64,000 bases of DNA from Nocardioides dokdonensis FR1436 (GTDB lineage: Bacteria; Actinomycetota; Actinomycetes; Propionibacteriales; Nocardioidaceae), in NCBI RefSeq assembly GCF_001653335.1, contig NZ_CP015079.1, forward strand, positions 2,604,001 to 2,668,000. The letters run 5' to 3'. A program made the translations under genes and the position numbers. The notes under the pieces were generated by a model. That model saw nothing but the letters and a program-made list of their open reading frames with translations. It did not search any database and had not been told where the DNA came from. Positions 27,293-35,536 of this stretch are shown piece after piece. How positions within the stretch are numbered: the stretch's first letter is position 1; every line of letters starts with the position of its first letter.

Positions 27293-27666
27293 ACGCCGTC
27301 GTGGTGGTCGACGCGGCCAACGTCGTCGGCAGCCGTCCGGACGGGTGGTGGAAGGACCGCGCCGCCGCGACCCGGCGCCTGCACGAGGCGCTGCTCGTCG
27401 GCGACGTGCCCGGCGACGAGATCATCATGGTCCTCGAGGGCGGTGCGCGCGGCGGTGCCCGACCGGGCAAGGACGCCCACGTGCGCATCGTGCACGCGCC
27501 CAAGGAGGGCGACGTGACGATCCTCGCCGAGGCCCAGCGGGCCGCCAAGCGTGGCTGCACCGTCACCGTCGTGACCGCCGACCTCGCCCTGGGTGCCAAC
27601 GCGGCCGCCACCGGCGCCACGGTCGTCGGCCCGTCGTGGCTGCTGGACCACCTCGAGCAGGTCTGA
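27289..27666 (+). CDS. Putative NYN/PIN-fold nuclease-like protein
   Basis: A 125-residue protein starting VNAVVVVDAANVVGSRPDGWW, with an N-terminal acidic DAANVVG, a second acidic stretch (GDEIIMVLEGGARGG) and VVTADLALGANA. This resembles the NYN/YacP-like PIN fold of RNA-processing nucleases; the assignment is by pattern only. GTG 27289 overlaps the ffh stop as GTGA, so it is translationally coupled to ffh. Confidence 0.6.
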   Translation: MNAVVVVDAANVVGSRPDGWWKDRAAATRRLHEALLVGDVPGDEIIMVLEGGARGGARPGKDAHVRIVHAPKEGDVTILAEAQRAAKRGCTVTVVTADLALGANAAATGATVVGPSWLLDHLEQV

Positions 27667-27674
27667 GCACGCGC

Positions 27675-27680
27675 TAGCCT
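27675..27680 (+). promoter_or_regulatory. Candidate -10 box for the amidohydrolase gene
   Basis: TAGCCT fits TANNNT and lies 7 bases before ATG 27688, which has no ribosome site. A leaderless transcript is plausible. Confidence 0.35.
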
Positions 27681-27687
27681 CGCGTCC

Positions 27688-28758
27688 ATGAGCGCGCTGA
27701 GGTTCTCCGGACCGGTCCTGCCCGACGGCGAGAGCCGCGACCTGTACGTCGTCGACGGCCGGGTCACCTTCGAGGCCCAGCCGGGGGCCGAGACCGTCGC
27801 CCGGGGCTGGATCGTGCCCGGGCTGGTCGATGCGCACAACCACCTCGGCCTCGAGGACCACGGCGCCGTCGAGGACGACCGCGTCGAGGAGCAGGCGGTC
27901 GCCGACCGGGACGCCGGCGCCCTGCTGCTGCGCGACTGCGGCTCCGCGGCCGACACCCGCTGGGTGCACGAGCGCGACGACCTGCCCCGCCTGCTGCGTG
28001 CCGGGCGGCACATCGCCCGCACCCGGCGCTACATCCGCGACTACGCCCACGAGGTGGAGCCCGAGCAGCTCGCGGCGTACGTCGCCCAGGAGGCCGACGC
28101 CGGGGACGGCTGGGTGAAGCTGGTGGGGGACTGGATCTCCCGCGACAGCGGCGACCTGGCCCCCTCGTTCCCCCAGGACAGCTTCGCCGCGGCCATCGCG
28201 GTCGCCCACGAGCACGGCGCCAAGGTCACCGCGCACTGCTTCGGCCACGAGGTGCTGCAGGGCCTGCTGGACGCGGGCATCGACTGCATCGAGCACGGCA
28301 CCGGGCTGGCCCTCGACCAGATCGAGCAGATGGCGGCCGGCGGCGTGGCGCTGGTGCCGACCGTGATGCAGACCGGCAAGTTCCCCGAGTTCGCCGCGCA
28401 GGGGCGCGAGAAGTTCCCCGACTACGCCGCCACCATGGACCAGCTCCACTCCCGGCGCCGCGAGGTGCTGATGTCGGCGCACGAGGCCGGGGTGGCGCTC
28501 TACGTCGGCAGCGACGGCGGGGGAGCCCAGCGCCACGGCCACCTGGCCGGCGAGGCGTTGGCGATGACCGAGATGGGGATGCCGGCGGGCGACGTGCTCG
28601 CCGCGGTGTCCTGGAAGGCCCGCGAGTGGCTCGGCTTCGAGGGCCTCGTCGAGGGCGCGAGCGCCGACTTCGTGGTCTACGACCGCGACCCCGCCGCGGA
28701 CCTCACCGCCCTGTGGGAGCCGACCTGCGTGGTGCTGCGCGGGCGCGTGGTGGCCTGA
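27688..28758 (+). CDS. Amidohydrolase family protein
   Basis: A 356-residue metal-dependent hydrolase of the imidazolonepropionase/prolidase-like amidohydrolase type. Metal-site motifs are visible: VDAHNHLGLEDH after the first strand, VTAHCFGHEVL, DCIEHGTGL and VGSDGGGAQ. A composite beta domain closes both ends (ASADFVVYDRDP). The substrate is unknown. An amidohydrolase between ffh and rpsP is common in actinobacteria. Confidence 0.83.
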   Translation: MSALRFSGPVLPDGESRDLYVVDGRVTFEAQPGAETVARGWIVPGLVDAHNHLGLEDHGAVEDDRVEEQAVADRDAGALLLRDCGSAADTRWVHERDDLPRLLRAGRHIARTRRYIRDYAHEVEPEQLAAYVAQEADAGDGWVKLVGDWISRDSGDLAPSFPQDSFAAAIAVAHEHGAKVTAHCFGHEVLQGLLDAGIDCIEHGTGLALDQIEQMAAGGVALVPTVMQTGKFPEFAAQGREKFPDYAATMDQLHSRRREVLMSAHEAGVALYVGSDGGGAQRHGHLAGEALAMTEMGMPAGDVLAAVSWKAREWLGFEGLVEGASADFVVYDRDPAADLTALWEPTCVVLRGRVVA

Positions 28759-28779
28759 GTCCCGGCCGTTCTCCTGGCC

Positions 28780-28812
28780 GATTTCTCCCGGCCCCGCGGC
28801 GTCTGGCATCAT
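28780..28812 (+). promoter_or_regulatory. rpsP promoter (GATTTC-N21-CATCAT)
   Basis: GATTTC at 28780-28785 and CATCAT at 28807-28812 are exactly 21 bases apart, with an extended TGG before the -10. The start region CGGACGCTG is identical to the one before rplS. The leader to rpsP would be about 120 bases. Confidence 0.6.
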
Positions 28813-28939
28813 CGGACGCTGAGTCCTGCGTCGCTGGCCCCTCTCAGCCGGTGGCGCAGAGCCCATCGAGGCGTCCGTCCCCGGTCCCCACCTGGAGTGC
28901 CGGCCCTCACCACCACGACCTCAAGGAGACACCACAGCT

Positions 28940-29512
28940 GTGGCCGTCAAGATTCGTTTGAAGCGCCTGGGCAAGGTCCGGGTGCCGCAGTACCGCATCG
29001 TCGTCGTCGACTCGCGCAAGAAGCGCGATGGTCGAGTGATCGAGGAGATCGGCAAGTACCACCCCAAGGAGGAGCCGTCCTACATCGACGTCGTCTCCGA
29101 GCGGGCGCAGTACTGGCTCGGCGTGGGCGCTCAGCCCAGCGACGCCGTCGCCGCGATCCTCAAGATCACCGGTGACTTCCAGAAGCACCACGGGCTCCCG
29201 GGCACCGAGGGCACGCTGAAGGTCGCCGAGCCCAAGCGCGACAAGCTCGAGATCTTCAACGAGGCCCTCAAGGAGGCGCACGGCTCCGCCGGCGCCGCCG
29301 CGACCACGAAGAAGGCCGCTGCCAAGAAGGCCGACAAGGCTGACAAGGCCGAGACCAAGGCTGACGACAAGGCCGAGGCCAAGTCGGACGACAAGGCTGA
29401 CGACAAGGCTGACGACAAGGCCGAGACCAAGGCTGACGCCAAGGTCGAGGAGCCGGCTGCCGCCGCCGAGCCGGAGGCCACCTCCGACGACGCGACCAAG
29501 GCTGAGGCCTGA
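28940..29512 (+). CDS. rpsP: 30S ribosomal protein bS16 with long charged tail
   Basis: Residues 1-110 are a normal S16 ([33 protein letters not shown]). Residues 114-190 are a disordered Lys/Ala/Asp/Glu tail built from ADDKA-type units and encoded by repeats of GCTGACGACAAG. Typical S16 is 80-110 residues, so the tail nearly doubles the protein. GTG 28940 follows AAGGAG at a somewhat long spacing. khpA follows five bases after. Confidence 0.95.
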   Translation: MAVKIRLKRLGKVRVPQYRIVVVDSRKKRDGRVIEEIGKYHPKEEPSYIDVVSERAQYWLGVGAQPSDAVAAILKITGDFQKHHGLPGTEGTLKVAEPKRDKLEIFNEALKEAHGSAGAAATTKKAAAKKADKADKAETKADDKAEAKSDDKADDKADDKAETKADAKVEEPAAAAEPEATSDDATKAEA

Positions 29513-29517
29513 GCGCC

Positions 29518-29760
29518 ATGCTCGCCGAGGCGCTGGAGCACCTCGTGCGCGGCATCGTCGACAACCCCGACGACGTCAGCGTGCGTGACAAGCAGCTGCG
29601 CCGCGGCTCGGTCCTCGAGGTCCGGGTCCACCCCGACGACCTCGGCAAGGTGATCGGCCGCAGCGGTCGGACCGCTTCGGCGTTCCGCACCGTGATGGGT
29701 GCGCTCGCCGGTCGCGACGGGACGCGCGTCGACTTCGTCGACGTCGACCGCCGGAGCTGA
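29518..29760 (+). CDS. khpA: KH-domain RNA-binding protein KhpA
   Basis: An 80-residue single KH domain with the GxxG loop in [15 protein letters not shown]. KhpA proteins bind structured RNA and act with KhpB/Jag in other Gram-positives. It starts at ATG 29518, just after rpsP, the usual actinobacterial arrangement, and is followed by a strong terminator. Confidence 0.92.
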   Translation: MLAEALEHLVRGIVDNPDDVSVRDKQLRRGSVLEVRVHPDDLGKVIGRSGRTASAFRTVMGALAGRDGTRVDFVDVDRRS

Positions 29761-29785
29761 ACCAGCACCACCCCAGCACGTCTGT

Positions 29786-29823
29786 ACGTCGACCCGTCCG
29801 GGGCAGCTCGGGCGGGTCGACGT
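29786..29823 (+). terminator. Terminator after rpsP-khpA
   Basis: ACGTCGACCCG at 29786-29796 pairs perfectly with 29813-29823. The stem extends inward to about 15 bp with one G-T wobble, around an eight-base loop, and is followed by CATTTGG. Confidence 0.75.
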
Positions 29824-29867
29824 CATTTGGCGGCACTCATCTCTCATACGCACTTCAGGAGGCAGCG

Positions 29868-30416
29868 GTGGAGACCATCGACGTGGTCGTGGGTCGGCTC
29901 GGCAAGCCGCACGGGCTCAAGGGCGAGCTCACGGTCGACGTGCGCACCGACGAGCCCGAGCACCGGTTCGCGGTCGGGGCGGTGCTCGAGGTCGAGAAGC
30001 CGCGGGACTCCACGACCACCTTCCGCACGCTCACGGTGGCCCGCACCCGCTGGCACCAGGGGGTGCTGCTCGCGACGTTCGAGGAGATCGGCGACCGCAA
30101 CGAGGCCGAGGCGGTCCGCGGCATCGTGCTGCACGCGCAGCTGCGCGTCGACGCGACGCCCGCGGACCCCGACGAGTACTACGACCACCAGCTGGTCGGT
30201 CTCGACGTCGTCGACCTCGAGGGCGCCCCGCTCGGCGTGGTGACCACCGTGGTGCACGGCGGCTCCCAGGACCTGCTCGGGATCCGGGCGCTCGACGGGC
30301 GCGACACCCTCGTGCCGTTCGTGGCCGTGCTGGTGCCCGAGGTCGACCTCGAGGCCCGTCGGGTCGTCGTGGCGGACCGTCCGGGACTGGTCGCGCCGCT
30401 GCCCGAGGACGCCTGA
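29868..30416 (+). CDS. rimM: 16S rRNA processing protein RimM
   Basis: Assists 30S head maturation by binding uS19. The 182-residue protein has the N-terminal beta-barrel motif [15 protein letters not shown] and the PRC-barrel ([24 protein letters not shown]). GTG 29868 has AGGAGG upstream. trmD starts five bases after its stop. Confidence 0.95.
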   Translation: METIDVVVGRLGKPHGLKGELTVDVRTDEPEHRFAVGAVLEVEKPRDSTTTFRTLTVARTRWHQGVLLATFEEIGDRNEAEAVRGIVLHAQLRVDATPADPDEYYDHQLVGLDVVDLEGAPLGVVTTVVHGGSQDLLGIRALDGRDTLVPFVAVLVPEVDLEARRVVVADRPGLVAPLPEDA

Positions 30417-30421
30417 ACCCC

Positions 30422-31609
30422 GTGCGTCTCGACTACCTCACGATCTTCCCCGACTACCTCGCACCGCTCGGGCTCTCGCTGCCCGGCCGCGCCGCGACCC
30501 GGGGCCTGGTCGAGATGCACGTCCACGACCTGCGCGACTGGACCCACGACCGGCACCGGACCGTCGACGACACCCCGTACGGCGGTGGCGCGGGCATGGT
30601 GATGCGCCCCGAGCCGTGGGGCGAGGCGCTCGACGACCTGCTGGGCCCGTCGGTGGGCGGGGGAGCGGCGACAGTCGTGGTGCCCAGCCCCGCCGGGCGG
30701 CCGCTGACCCAGGCGCTGGCCCGCGAGCTGGCCACCCGGTCGCGGCTGCTGTTCGCGTGCGGGCGCTACGAGGGCATCGACCAGCGGGTCATCGACCACG
30801 CCCGCTCGCGCCCGGACGTCGAGGAGGTCGTGGAGATCTCCCTGGGCGACTACGTCCTCAACGGCGGGGAGGTGGCCGCGCTGGCCGTCACCGAGGCCGT
30901 CGTGCGGCTGCTGCCGGGCTTCATGGGCAACGCGGCGTCGCTGGAGGAGGAGTCCCACGAGCAGGGGCTGCTGGAGTACCCCGTCTACACCAAGCCCGCG
31001 ACCTGGCGCGACCACGAGGTCCCGCCGGTGCTGCTGAGCGGCAACCACGCCGCCATCGCCGCCTGGCGCCACGAGCAGGCCGTGCAGCGCACCGCCGAGC
31101 GGCGCCCCGACCTGCTGCACCCCAGCCACGCCGCGGGGCAGTGGCAGGTAGTCCCGGCCGTGCCCTCCGACGCCGCCGAGCTGCACGTGCTGACCCTGGC
31201 CTGCTGGGTCGAGGAGGCGCTGGTCCACGACGACCTGACGATCCCCCCGCTGCAGGAGGGGGTCGAGGACGCCGTCGCCGCCCTGACGGAGTGGGACACC
31301 TACGTCGTGCGCGCCGGCGGCCGGCTCGTGGGCTCGGTCCGGGGGCGCCTCGAGGGCACCACGTGGCAGATCGGCCGGCTGATGGTGGCCCCGGACCTGC
31401 GGGGACGCGGGCTGGGCCGGGTGCTCCTCGAGCACGCCGAGCGGGTCGCCCCGCCCGCGGCCTCGACGTACCTGCTGCACACGGGGAAGGGCAGCGAGAC
31501 CAACCTGCGTCGCTACAAGCGCGCCGGCTACCGGATCCGCGAGGTCCTCGACGGGCCGTCCGGGCCTGCGGTGCTCACCAAGCAGCGCCGGCGCACCGCC
31601 CGCGGCTGA
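30422..31609 (+). CDS. trmD: tRNA (guanine(37)-N1)-methyltransferase fused to a GNAT acetyltransferase domain
   Basis: Residues 1-235 are TrmD, the SPOUT knot enzyme making m1G37: [36 protein letters not shown] at 113-123, [10 protein letters not shown] at 141-150 and [19 protein letters not shown]. Residues about 241-388 form a GNAT domain with an acetyl-CoA loop [16 protein letters not shown] at 321-336 and [14 protein letters not shown]. Stand-alone TrmD is about 230-270 residues; the 395-residue frame is continuous. The acetyl acceptor is unknown, perhaps a tRNA-related or small-molecule amine. Confidence 0.93.
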   Translation: MRLDYLTIFPDYLAPLGLSLPGRAATRGLVEMHVHDLRDWTHDRHRTVDDTPYGGGAGMVMRPEPWGEALDDLLGPSVGGGAATVVVPSPAGRPLTQALARELATRSRLLFACGRYEGIDQRVIDHARSRPDVEEVVEISLGDYVLNGGEVAALAVTEAVVRLLPGFMGNAASLEEESHEQGLLEYPVYTKPATWRDHEVPPVLLSGNHAAIAAWRHEQAVQRTAERRPDLLHPSHAAGQWQVVPAVPSDAAELHVLTLACWVEEALVHDDLTIPPLQEGVEDAVAALTEWDTYVVRAGGRLVGSVRGRLEGTTWQIGRLMVAPDLRGRGLGRVLLEHAERVAPPAASTYLLHTGKGSETNLRRYKRAGYRIREVLDGPSGPAVLTKQRRRTARG

Positions 31610-31639
31610 TCCGCGGCCGGTCCTCGGTGGCCCCAGTCT

Positions 31640-31672
31640 GATTTCGGGGCGCCGCCTCCGTTGTGGCAGACT
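31640..31672 (+). promoter_or_regulatory. rplS promoter (GATTTC-N21-CAGACT)
   Basis: GATTTC at 31640-31645, then exactly 21 bases, then CAGACT at 31667-31672, with TGG immediately before the -10. CGGACGCTG follows directly, identical to the start region of rpsP. The rplS leader would be about 165 bases. Confidence 0.6.
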
Positions 31673-31842
31673 CGGACGCTGGTCCTGTCGGACCGGAGGG
31701 CCGCCCCGAGGAACGCACGGGGGACCCGCGTCGGACGCCTGCCACAGAGGGCGGCCCACGCAGCCGGAGAAGTCGACGTACCGACCCCGTTCACGCACCA
31801 CCTGATTCCGCGGCTGATCTGTGGCACTCGCGAGGAGACAAC

Positions 31843-32196
31843 ATGCCCAACATCCTGGTCGCCCAGCTCGGCAACGAGCTCAAGCGCGACGACATCCCGC
31901 ACTTCCGTGCCGGTGACACCGTCAAGGTCCACGTCAAGGTCGTCGAGGGCACCCGCGCGCGTGTCCAGATCTTCCAGGGCGTCGTCATCCGCATGCACGG
32001 TGCCGGCGTGGGTCGCACCTTCACCGTCCGCAAGGTCTCCTTCGGCGTCGGTGTCGAGCGCACCTTCCCGCTGCACTCCCCGATCTTCGAGACCGTCGAG
32101 GTCGTGACCCGCGGTGACGTGCGTCGCGCCAAGCTGTACTACCTGCGCAACCTGCGCGGCAAGGCCGCCAAGATCAAGGAGCGTCGCGACTTCTGA
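31843..32196 (+). CDS. rplS: 50S ribosomal protein bL19
   Basis: A 117-residue protein at the 30S-50S interface: [56 protein letters not shown] and the basic end [22 protein letters not shown] 31843 has GAGGAG nearby. It has its own promoter and a leader of about 165 bases in which I see no clear regulatory structure. Confidence 0.96.
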   Translation: MPNILVAQLGNELKRDDIPHFRAGDTVKVHVKVVEGTRARVQIFQGVVIRMHGAGVGRTFTVRKVSFGVGVERTFPLHSPIFETVEVVTRGDVRRAKLYYLRNLRGKAAKIKERRDF

Positions 32197-32212
32197 TCCG
32201 CGACCTCAGCCT

Positions 32213-32218
32213 TACACT
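32213..32218 (+). promoter_or_regulatory. Candidate -10 box for leaderless lepB
   Basis: TACACT lies 6 bases before the GTG at 32225, and no Shine-Dalgarno sequence is present. The pattern predicts transcription starting at the start codon. Confidence 0.4.
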
Positions 32219-32224
32219 CGCCGC

Positions 32225-33034
32225 GTGAGCAGCGACGACCGCGACCCCGCCGGCCCGACCACCGTGGCCGACGGGGTCGTCCCGTCCCCGGCCGAGCGCG
32301 TGGCCGCGGCCCGGCAGAAGCACCAGCGCGGCGGGCTGCCCGTGTGGCAGGAGTCGCTCCTGCTGCTGGGGCTGGCCGTGGTGTTGGCGGTCCTGCTCAA
32401 GACGTTCGTCGTGCAGGCGTTCTACATCCCCTCGGAGTCCATGGAGCCCGGTCTCGTCGAGGACGACCGGATTCTGGTGGAGAAGTGGTCGGGCTGGTTC
32501 GGCGGCGAGGTCGAGCGCGGCGACGTCGTGGTGTTCGAGGACCCGGGCGGCTGGCTGAACGCCGGTGAGGTCGAGGAGCCGGGCAACCCCGTCTCCTCCA
32601 CCCTGGCCGCCATCGGGCTGATGCCGGACACCGGCTACCTGGTCAAGCGGGTGGTGGGCGTCGAGGGCGACGTCATCGAGTGCTGCGACAGCGAGAAGCG
32701 GCTCACGGTCAACGGGGTCGCGCTGGACGAGGACGACTACGTGCTCGAGGACCAGCGCGTGCGCGGCTGCCGTGGCCCGATGACCGGCAACTGCAGCTGG
32801 AAGGCCGGGCCGGTGCCGAAGGGGTCGGTCTTCGTGATGGGCGACAACCGCGGCCGCTCGGCCGACTCGACCGTCCACATGTGCCTCGAGGACGAGACCG
32901 ACTGCGTGCCCGGCGACGAGTTCGTGCCCACGGACCTGGTGGTCGGCAAGGTGTGGCTGCTGCTGTGGCCCACCGACCGCTTCGGTCGCCCCGACGAGGT
33001 CGACGCGTTCGACGACGTGCCCGACGCCCCCTGA
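32225..33034 (+). CDS. lepB: Signal peptidase I
   Basis: Cleaves Sec and Tat signal peptides at the outer membrane face. The 269-residue protein has a cytoplasmic N-terminus, one membrane helix at about 43-60, then the catalytic Ser72 in YIPSESMEPG, Lys141 in YLVKRVVGVEGD and the box MGDNRGRSADS at 205-215. Cysteine pairs (ECCDS, GCRG, GNCSW) suggest disulfides in the external domain. GTG 32225 is chosen over an upstream frame extension because of the -10 box 6 bases before it. Confidence 0.94.
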   Translation: MSSDDRDPAGPTTVADGVVPSPAERVAAARQKHQRGGLPVWQESLLLLGLAVVLAVLLKTFVVQAFYIPSESMEPGLVEDDRILVEKWSGWFGGEVERGDVVVFEDPGGWLNAGEVEEPGNPVSSTLAAIGLMPDTGYLVKRVVGVEGDVIECCDSEKRLTVNGVALDEDDYVLEDQRVRGCRGPMTGNCSWKAGPVPKGSVFVMGDNRGRSADSTVHMCLEDETDCVPGDEFVPTDLVVGKVWLLLWPTDRFGRPDEVDAFDDVPDAP

Positions 33035-33038
33035 GCCG

Positions 33039-33695
33039 ATGTCCGTCCTGCCCCGAGGGTCCACCGTCCGGCGTGATGCCGGGCTCTACGGCTACGAGCG
33101 CGCCCTGCGCCGCCACGGCATCGAGACGATCGCCGGCGTCGACGAGGCGGGGCGCGGGGCCTGCGCCGGACCGCTGGTCGCCGGTGCCTGCATCCTGCCG
33201 CCGGGCCGCGCGGGCATCGTGCCCGGTCTCGCCGACTCCAAGCTGCTGACGGAGAAGGCGCGCGAGCGCTGCTACGACCAGGTGGTGCGCCGCGCCGTGG
33301 CCTGGTCGGTGGTGGTGCTCTCGCACGAGGAGTGCGACCGGCTGGGCATGCACGTGGCCAACATCGAGGCGCTGCGCCGGGCCGTGGCGCTGCTCGACGT
33401 GCCGGCCGACTACGTGCTCACCGACGGCTTCCCCGTCGACGGCCTCGGCGTGCCCGGCCTCGCGGTCTGGAAGGGCGACCGGGTCGCCGCCTGCATCTCG
33501 GCGGCCTCCGTGCTGGCGAAGGTGACCCGCGACCGCCTGATGCGTGAGCTCGACGGTGAGTGGCCGGCGTACGACTTCAAGACGCACAAGGGCTACATCA
33601 CCGACACCCACACCCGGGCGCTGGCCGAGCACGGCCCCTCGCCGGTGCACCGGATGCGGTTCGTCAACGTGCGCCGCGCCGCCGGGCTGGTCTGA
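33039..33695 (+). CDS. rnhB: Ribonuclease HII
   Basis: Removes RNA and misincorporated ribonucleotides from DNA. The 218-residue protein has the type 2 RNase H motif GVDEAGRGACAGPLVAGA with the first two acidic ligands, ADSKLLTEKARER, a later LTDGFPVDG Asp and FKTHKGYITDTH. It starts four bases after lepB. A large inverted repeat begins three bases after the stop. Confidence 0.95.
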   Translation: MSVLPRGSTVRRDAGLYGYERALRRHGIETIAGVDEAGRGACAGPLVAGACILPPGRAGIVPGLADSKLLTEKARERCYDQVVRRAVAWSVVVLSHEECDRLGMHVANIEALRRAVALLDVPADYVLTDGFPVDGLGVPGLAVWKGDRVAACISAASVLAKVTRDRLMRELDGEWPAYDFKTHKGYITDTHTRALAEHGPSPVHRMRFVNVRRAAGLV

Positions 33696-33697
33696 CT

Positions 33698-33792
33698 CGT
33701 CGCCGAGCTGCTGAGCAAAGGCAGGGTCGTCACCGCTGCCTGAGCGTGGCCGGAGCCACCCGGGCCGACGTTTGCTCAGCACTTCGGCGACG
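33698..33792. repeat. Cloverleaf-like inverted repeat after rnhB
   Basis: Arms of 22 bases at 33698-33719 and 33771-33792 match at 20 of 22 positions; the inner end of each arm is the perfect 11-mer TGCTGAGCAAA or its complement. The 51-base interior has two further hairpins: GGCAGGGT with ACCGCTGCC (33720-33740, one bulge) and GTGGC-CGGA-GCCAC (33746-33759). Together they make a three-way junction. It lies exactly where the order rnhB-DUF2469 is broken. It could be a terminator, a small mobile palindromic element or a structured RNA. Confidence 0.7.
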
Positions 33793-33833
33793 GCGTCGGT
33801 CCCGAGGTGGGTGCTGGAGTCCGGCGGGCCCGG

Positions 33834-34568
33834 TCACAGCGGCTGCGGGAGGCCGAACTGGGTGCGGACGCCGGGGGAGTGCAGGACCGAGACCGGCGCG
33901 CTGGTGGCCACCCCGGGCAGGCCGGCGGCGCTGACGAGCTCGTCGTGCAGGTCGCGGAGCCGGGCCCCGCGCAGCGGCCACGGGCCGTGCGTGTTCGGCA
34001 CCCACAGGGTGCGGCCCAGGACCGAGGTGTGCAGGCCGAAGCGGGCGGTGAGGAACAGCTCGAGCGGGTCCGGCTCGACAGGTGCGCCGACCTCGACGTC
34101 GATGAGGCTGCGGGGCCGGGAGCCGGTGCGGCGGCGCATCTCGTAGCGCCACCCGTCGTCGGTCTCCTTCGCCGCCATCCGTGCCCACTTGTACGGCACC
34201 CCGAATCCGGCGTTGGCACCGGCGACGACGGCCAGGCGGTCGGCGTCCAACGAGCGGAAGACGACGCCGTGGCGGCCGCGGTCGTCGGTCGAGTAGAGCC
34301 GCACGTTGGTCTCGAGGAAGCTGCCCAGCCACGGCACGGGGTGCCCGGCGCCCACGCCCGCGTCGACCATGCGGAACGGGATCAGACCGACCCAGGCGGC
34401 ACCGTCGTACAGGTCCGGGCGCACGCCGCGCGGGAGCAGCGGCGCCACCGCGGCGGGGTCGACGGGCCAGTGCAGGAACGTGATGTCGCGCCACCACTGG
34501 TCCATGATCGGTCGGCCGGGCAGCGGTGGGCCCTGGCCCGGGGGAGTCGCCTGCGAGTGTGGTCCCAC
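33834..34568 (-). CDS. DUF2071 (YqjF-like) family protein
   Basis: A 244-residue protein with the DUF2071 start DQWWRDITFLHWPVDPA, then VGLIPFRMVDAG, FLETNVRLYS and DRGRHGVVFRSLDADRL, a family related to acetoacetate-decarboxylase-like folds and of unknown function. The GTG at 34568 is kept because related proteins have about 20 residues before the conserved Trp-rich segment; ATG 34505 is the alternative. It runs against the surrounding genes, between rnhB and the DUF2469 gene, as an apparent insertion. Confidence 0.82.
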   Translation of the reverse strand: MGPHSQATPPGQGPPLPGRPIMDQWWRDITFLHWPVDPAAVAPLLPRGVRPDLYDGAAWVGLIPFRMVDAGVGAGHPVPWLGSFLETNVRLYSTDDRGRHGVVFRSLDADRLAVVAGANAGFGVPYKWARMAAKETDDGWRYEMRRRTGSRPRSLIDVEVGAPVEPDPLELFLTARFGLHTSVLGRTLWVPNTHGPWPLRGARLRDLHDELVSAAGLPGVATSAPVSVLHSPGVRTQFGLPQPL

Positions 34569-34641
34569 GCGTCTACGATGCCAGTGCCGACCTCACCAGC
34601 AGGGTGGGCGAGTGCGGACGAGGTCGAGTGAAGGAGCACGT

Positions 34642-34950
34642 GTGAGCGCCGAGGAGCTCGAGCAGTACGAGGCCGAGATGGAGCTCACCCTCTACCGCGA
34701 GTACCGCGACGTCGTGTCGATCTTCAAGTACGTCGTCGAGACCGACCGCCGCTTCTACCTGTGCAACCAGGTCGACGTGAAGGCGCGCACGGAGCAGGGC
34801 GACGTCTTCTTCGAGGTCTCGATGAGCGATGCGTGGGTGTGGGACATGTACCGCCCGGCCCGCTTCGCCAAGAACGTGAAGGTGCTGACCTTCAAGGACG
34901 TCAACGTCGAGGAGCTCCAGTCCTCCGACTTCGACCCGCCCAAGACCTGA
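34642..34950 (+). CDS. DUF2469 family protein
   Basis: A 102-residue, strongly conserved actinobacterial protein of unknown function: SAEELEQYEAEMELTLYREY, VVETDRRFYLCNQVDV, VSMSDAWVWDMYRPARF. GTG 34642 has AAGGAG upstream. A TACGAT -10-like box lies at 34574. Its usual neighbours, rnhB and yraN, are both separated from it here. Confidence 0.9.
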   Translation: MSAEELEQYEAEMELTLYREYRDVVSIFKYVVETDRRFYLCNQVDVKARTEQGDVFFEVSMSDAWVWDMYRPARFAKNVKVLTFKDVNVEELQSSDFDPPKT

Positions 34951-35098
34951 GCCCTCCGCCACCCCTCGAGGGGGCCGAGCGACCACGATGACTAGTCCTT
35001 CTGGGCCATACGACCCCGCGAACCCACCCGCGGCTCGCGACGGCTCCCTATGGTCGTCGAGACGGATGGGGAGTCCGTCGAGATGACGGGTGGGGAGC

Positions 35099-35536
35099 AT
35101 GTTCGGAGGGGACCGGCGCGAGCGTGAGCGCGGCGCTGCTGCGGTCGAGTTCGCGCTCGTGGTGCCGCTGCTCCTGCTGCTCGTCTTCGGGATCATCAGC
35201 TACGGCTACATGCTCAGCTTCCGTCAGGCGATCAGTCAGGCGGCAGCAGAGGGGGCGCGGGCCGCCGCTGTGGCCCCGGCGGCCTTCACAACAGGCGAGA
35301 AGCAAACGGCCGCGAACAACGCTATCAAGCAGGCGCTCGACAGCTATGGAGTCGTGTGCGGTACCGGTGCCATGACATGCAGCGTCGTCGTAAAGGCATG
35401 CCCTGCGGACCTGTCGCGGGACTGCGCCGTGGTCACGCTTGACTATCTTTACTCCAGCCAACCATTGATTCCGAAATTCCCTCTGGTGCCTTTGCCCGAG
35501 CACCTGGCGTATTCGGCTGTGGCGGAGGTCAGCTGA
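35099..35536 (+). CDS. TadE-like pilus assembly protein
   Basis: A 145-residue pseudopilin-like protein. It has a short basic start, then RGAAAVEFALVVPLLLLLVF with Glu five residues into the hydrophobic segment, as in TadE prepilin-peptidase substrates. The external part has paired cysteines (VVCGTGAMTCSVVVKAC, DLSRDC). ATG 35099 is chosen; GTG 35090 would add three residues. The stop overlaps the next start (TGATG). No tadA, tadB, tadC or prepilin peptidase gene is nearby. Confidence 0.8.
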   Translation: MFGGDRRERERGAAAVEFALVVPLLLLLVFGIISYGYMLSFRQAISQAAAEGARAAAVAPAAFTTGEKQTAANNAIKQALDSYGVVCGTGAMTCSVVVKACPADLSRDCAVVTLDYLYSSQPLIPKFPLVPLPEHLAYSAVAEVS

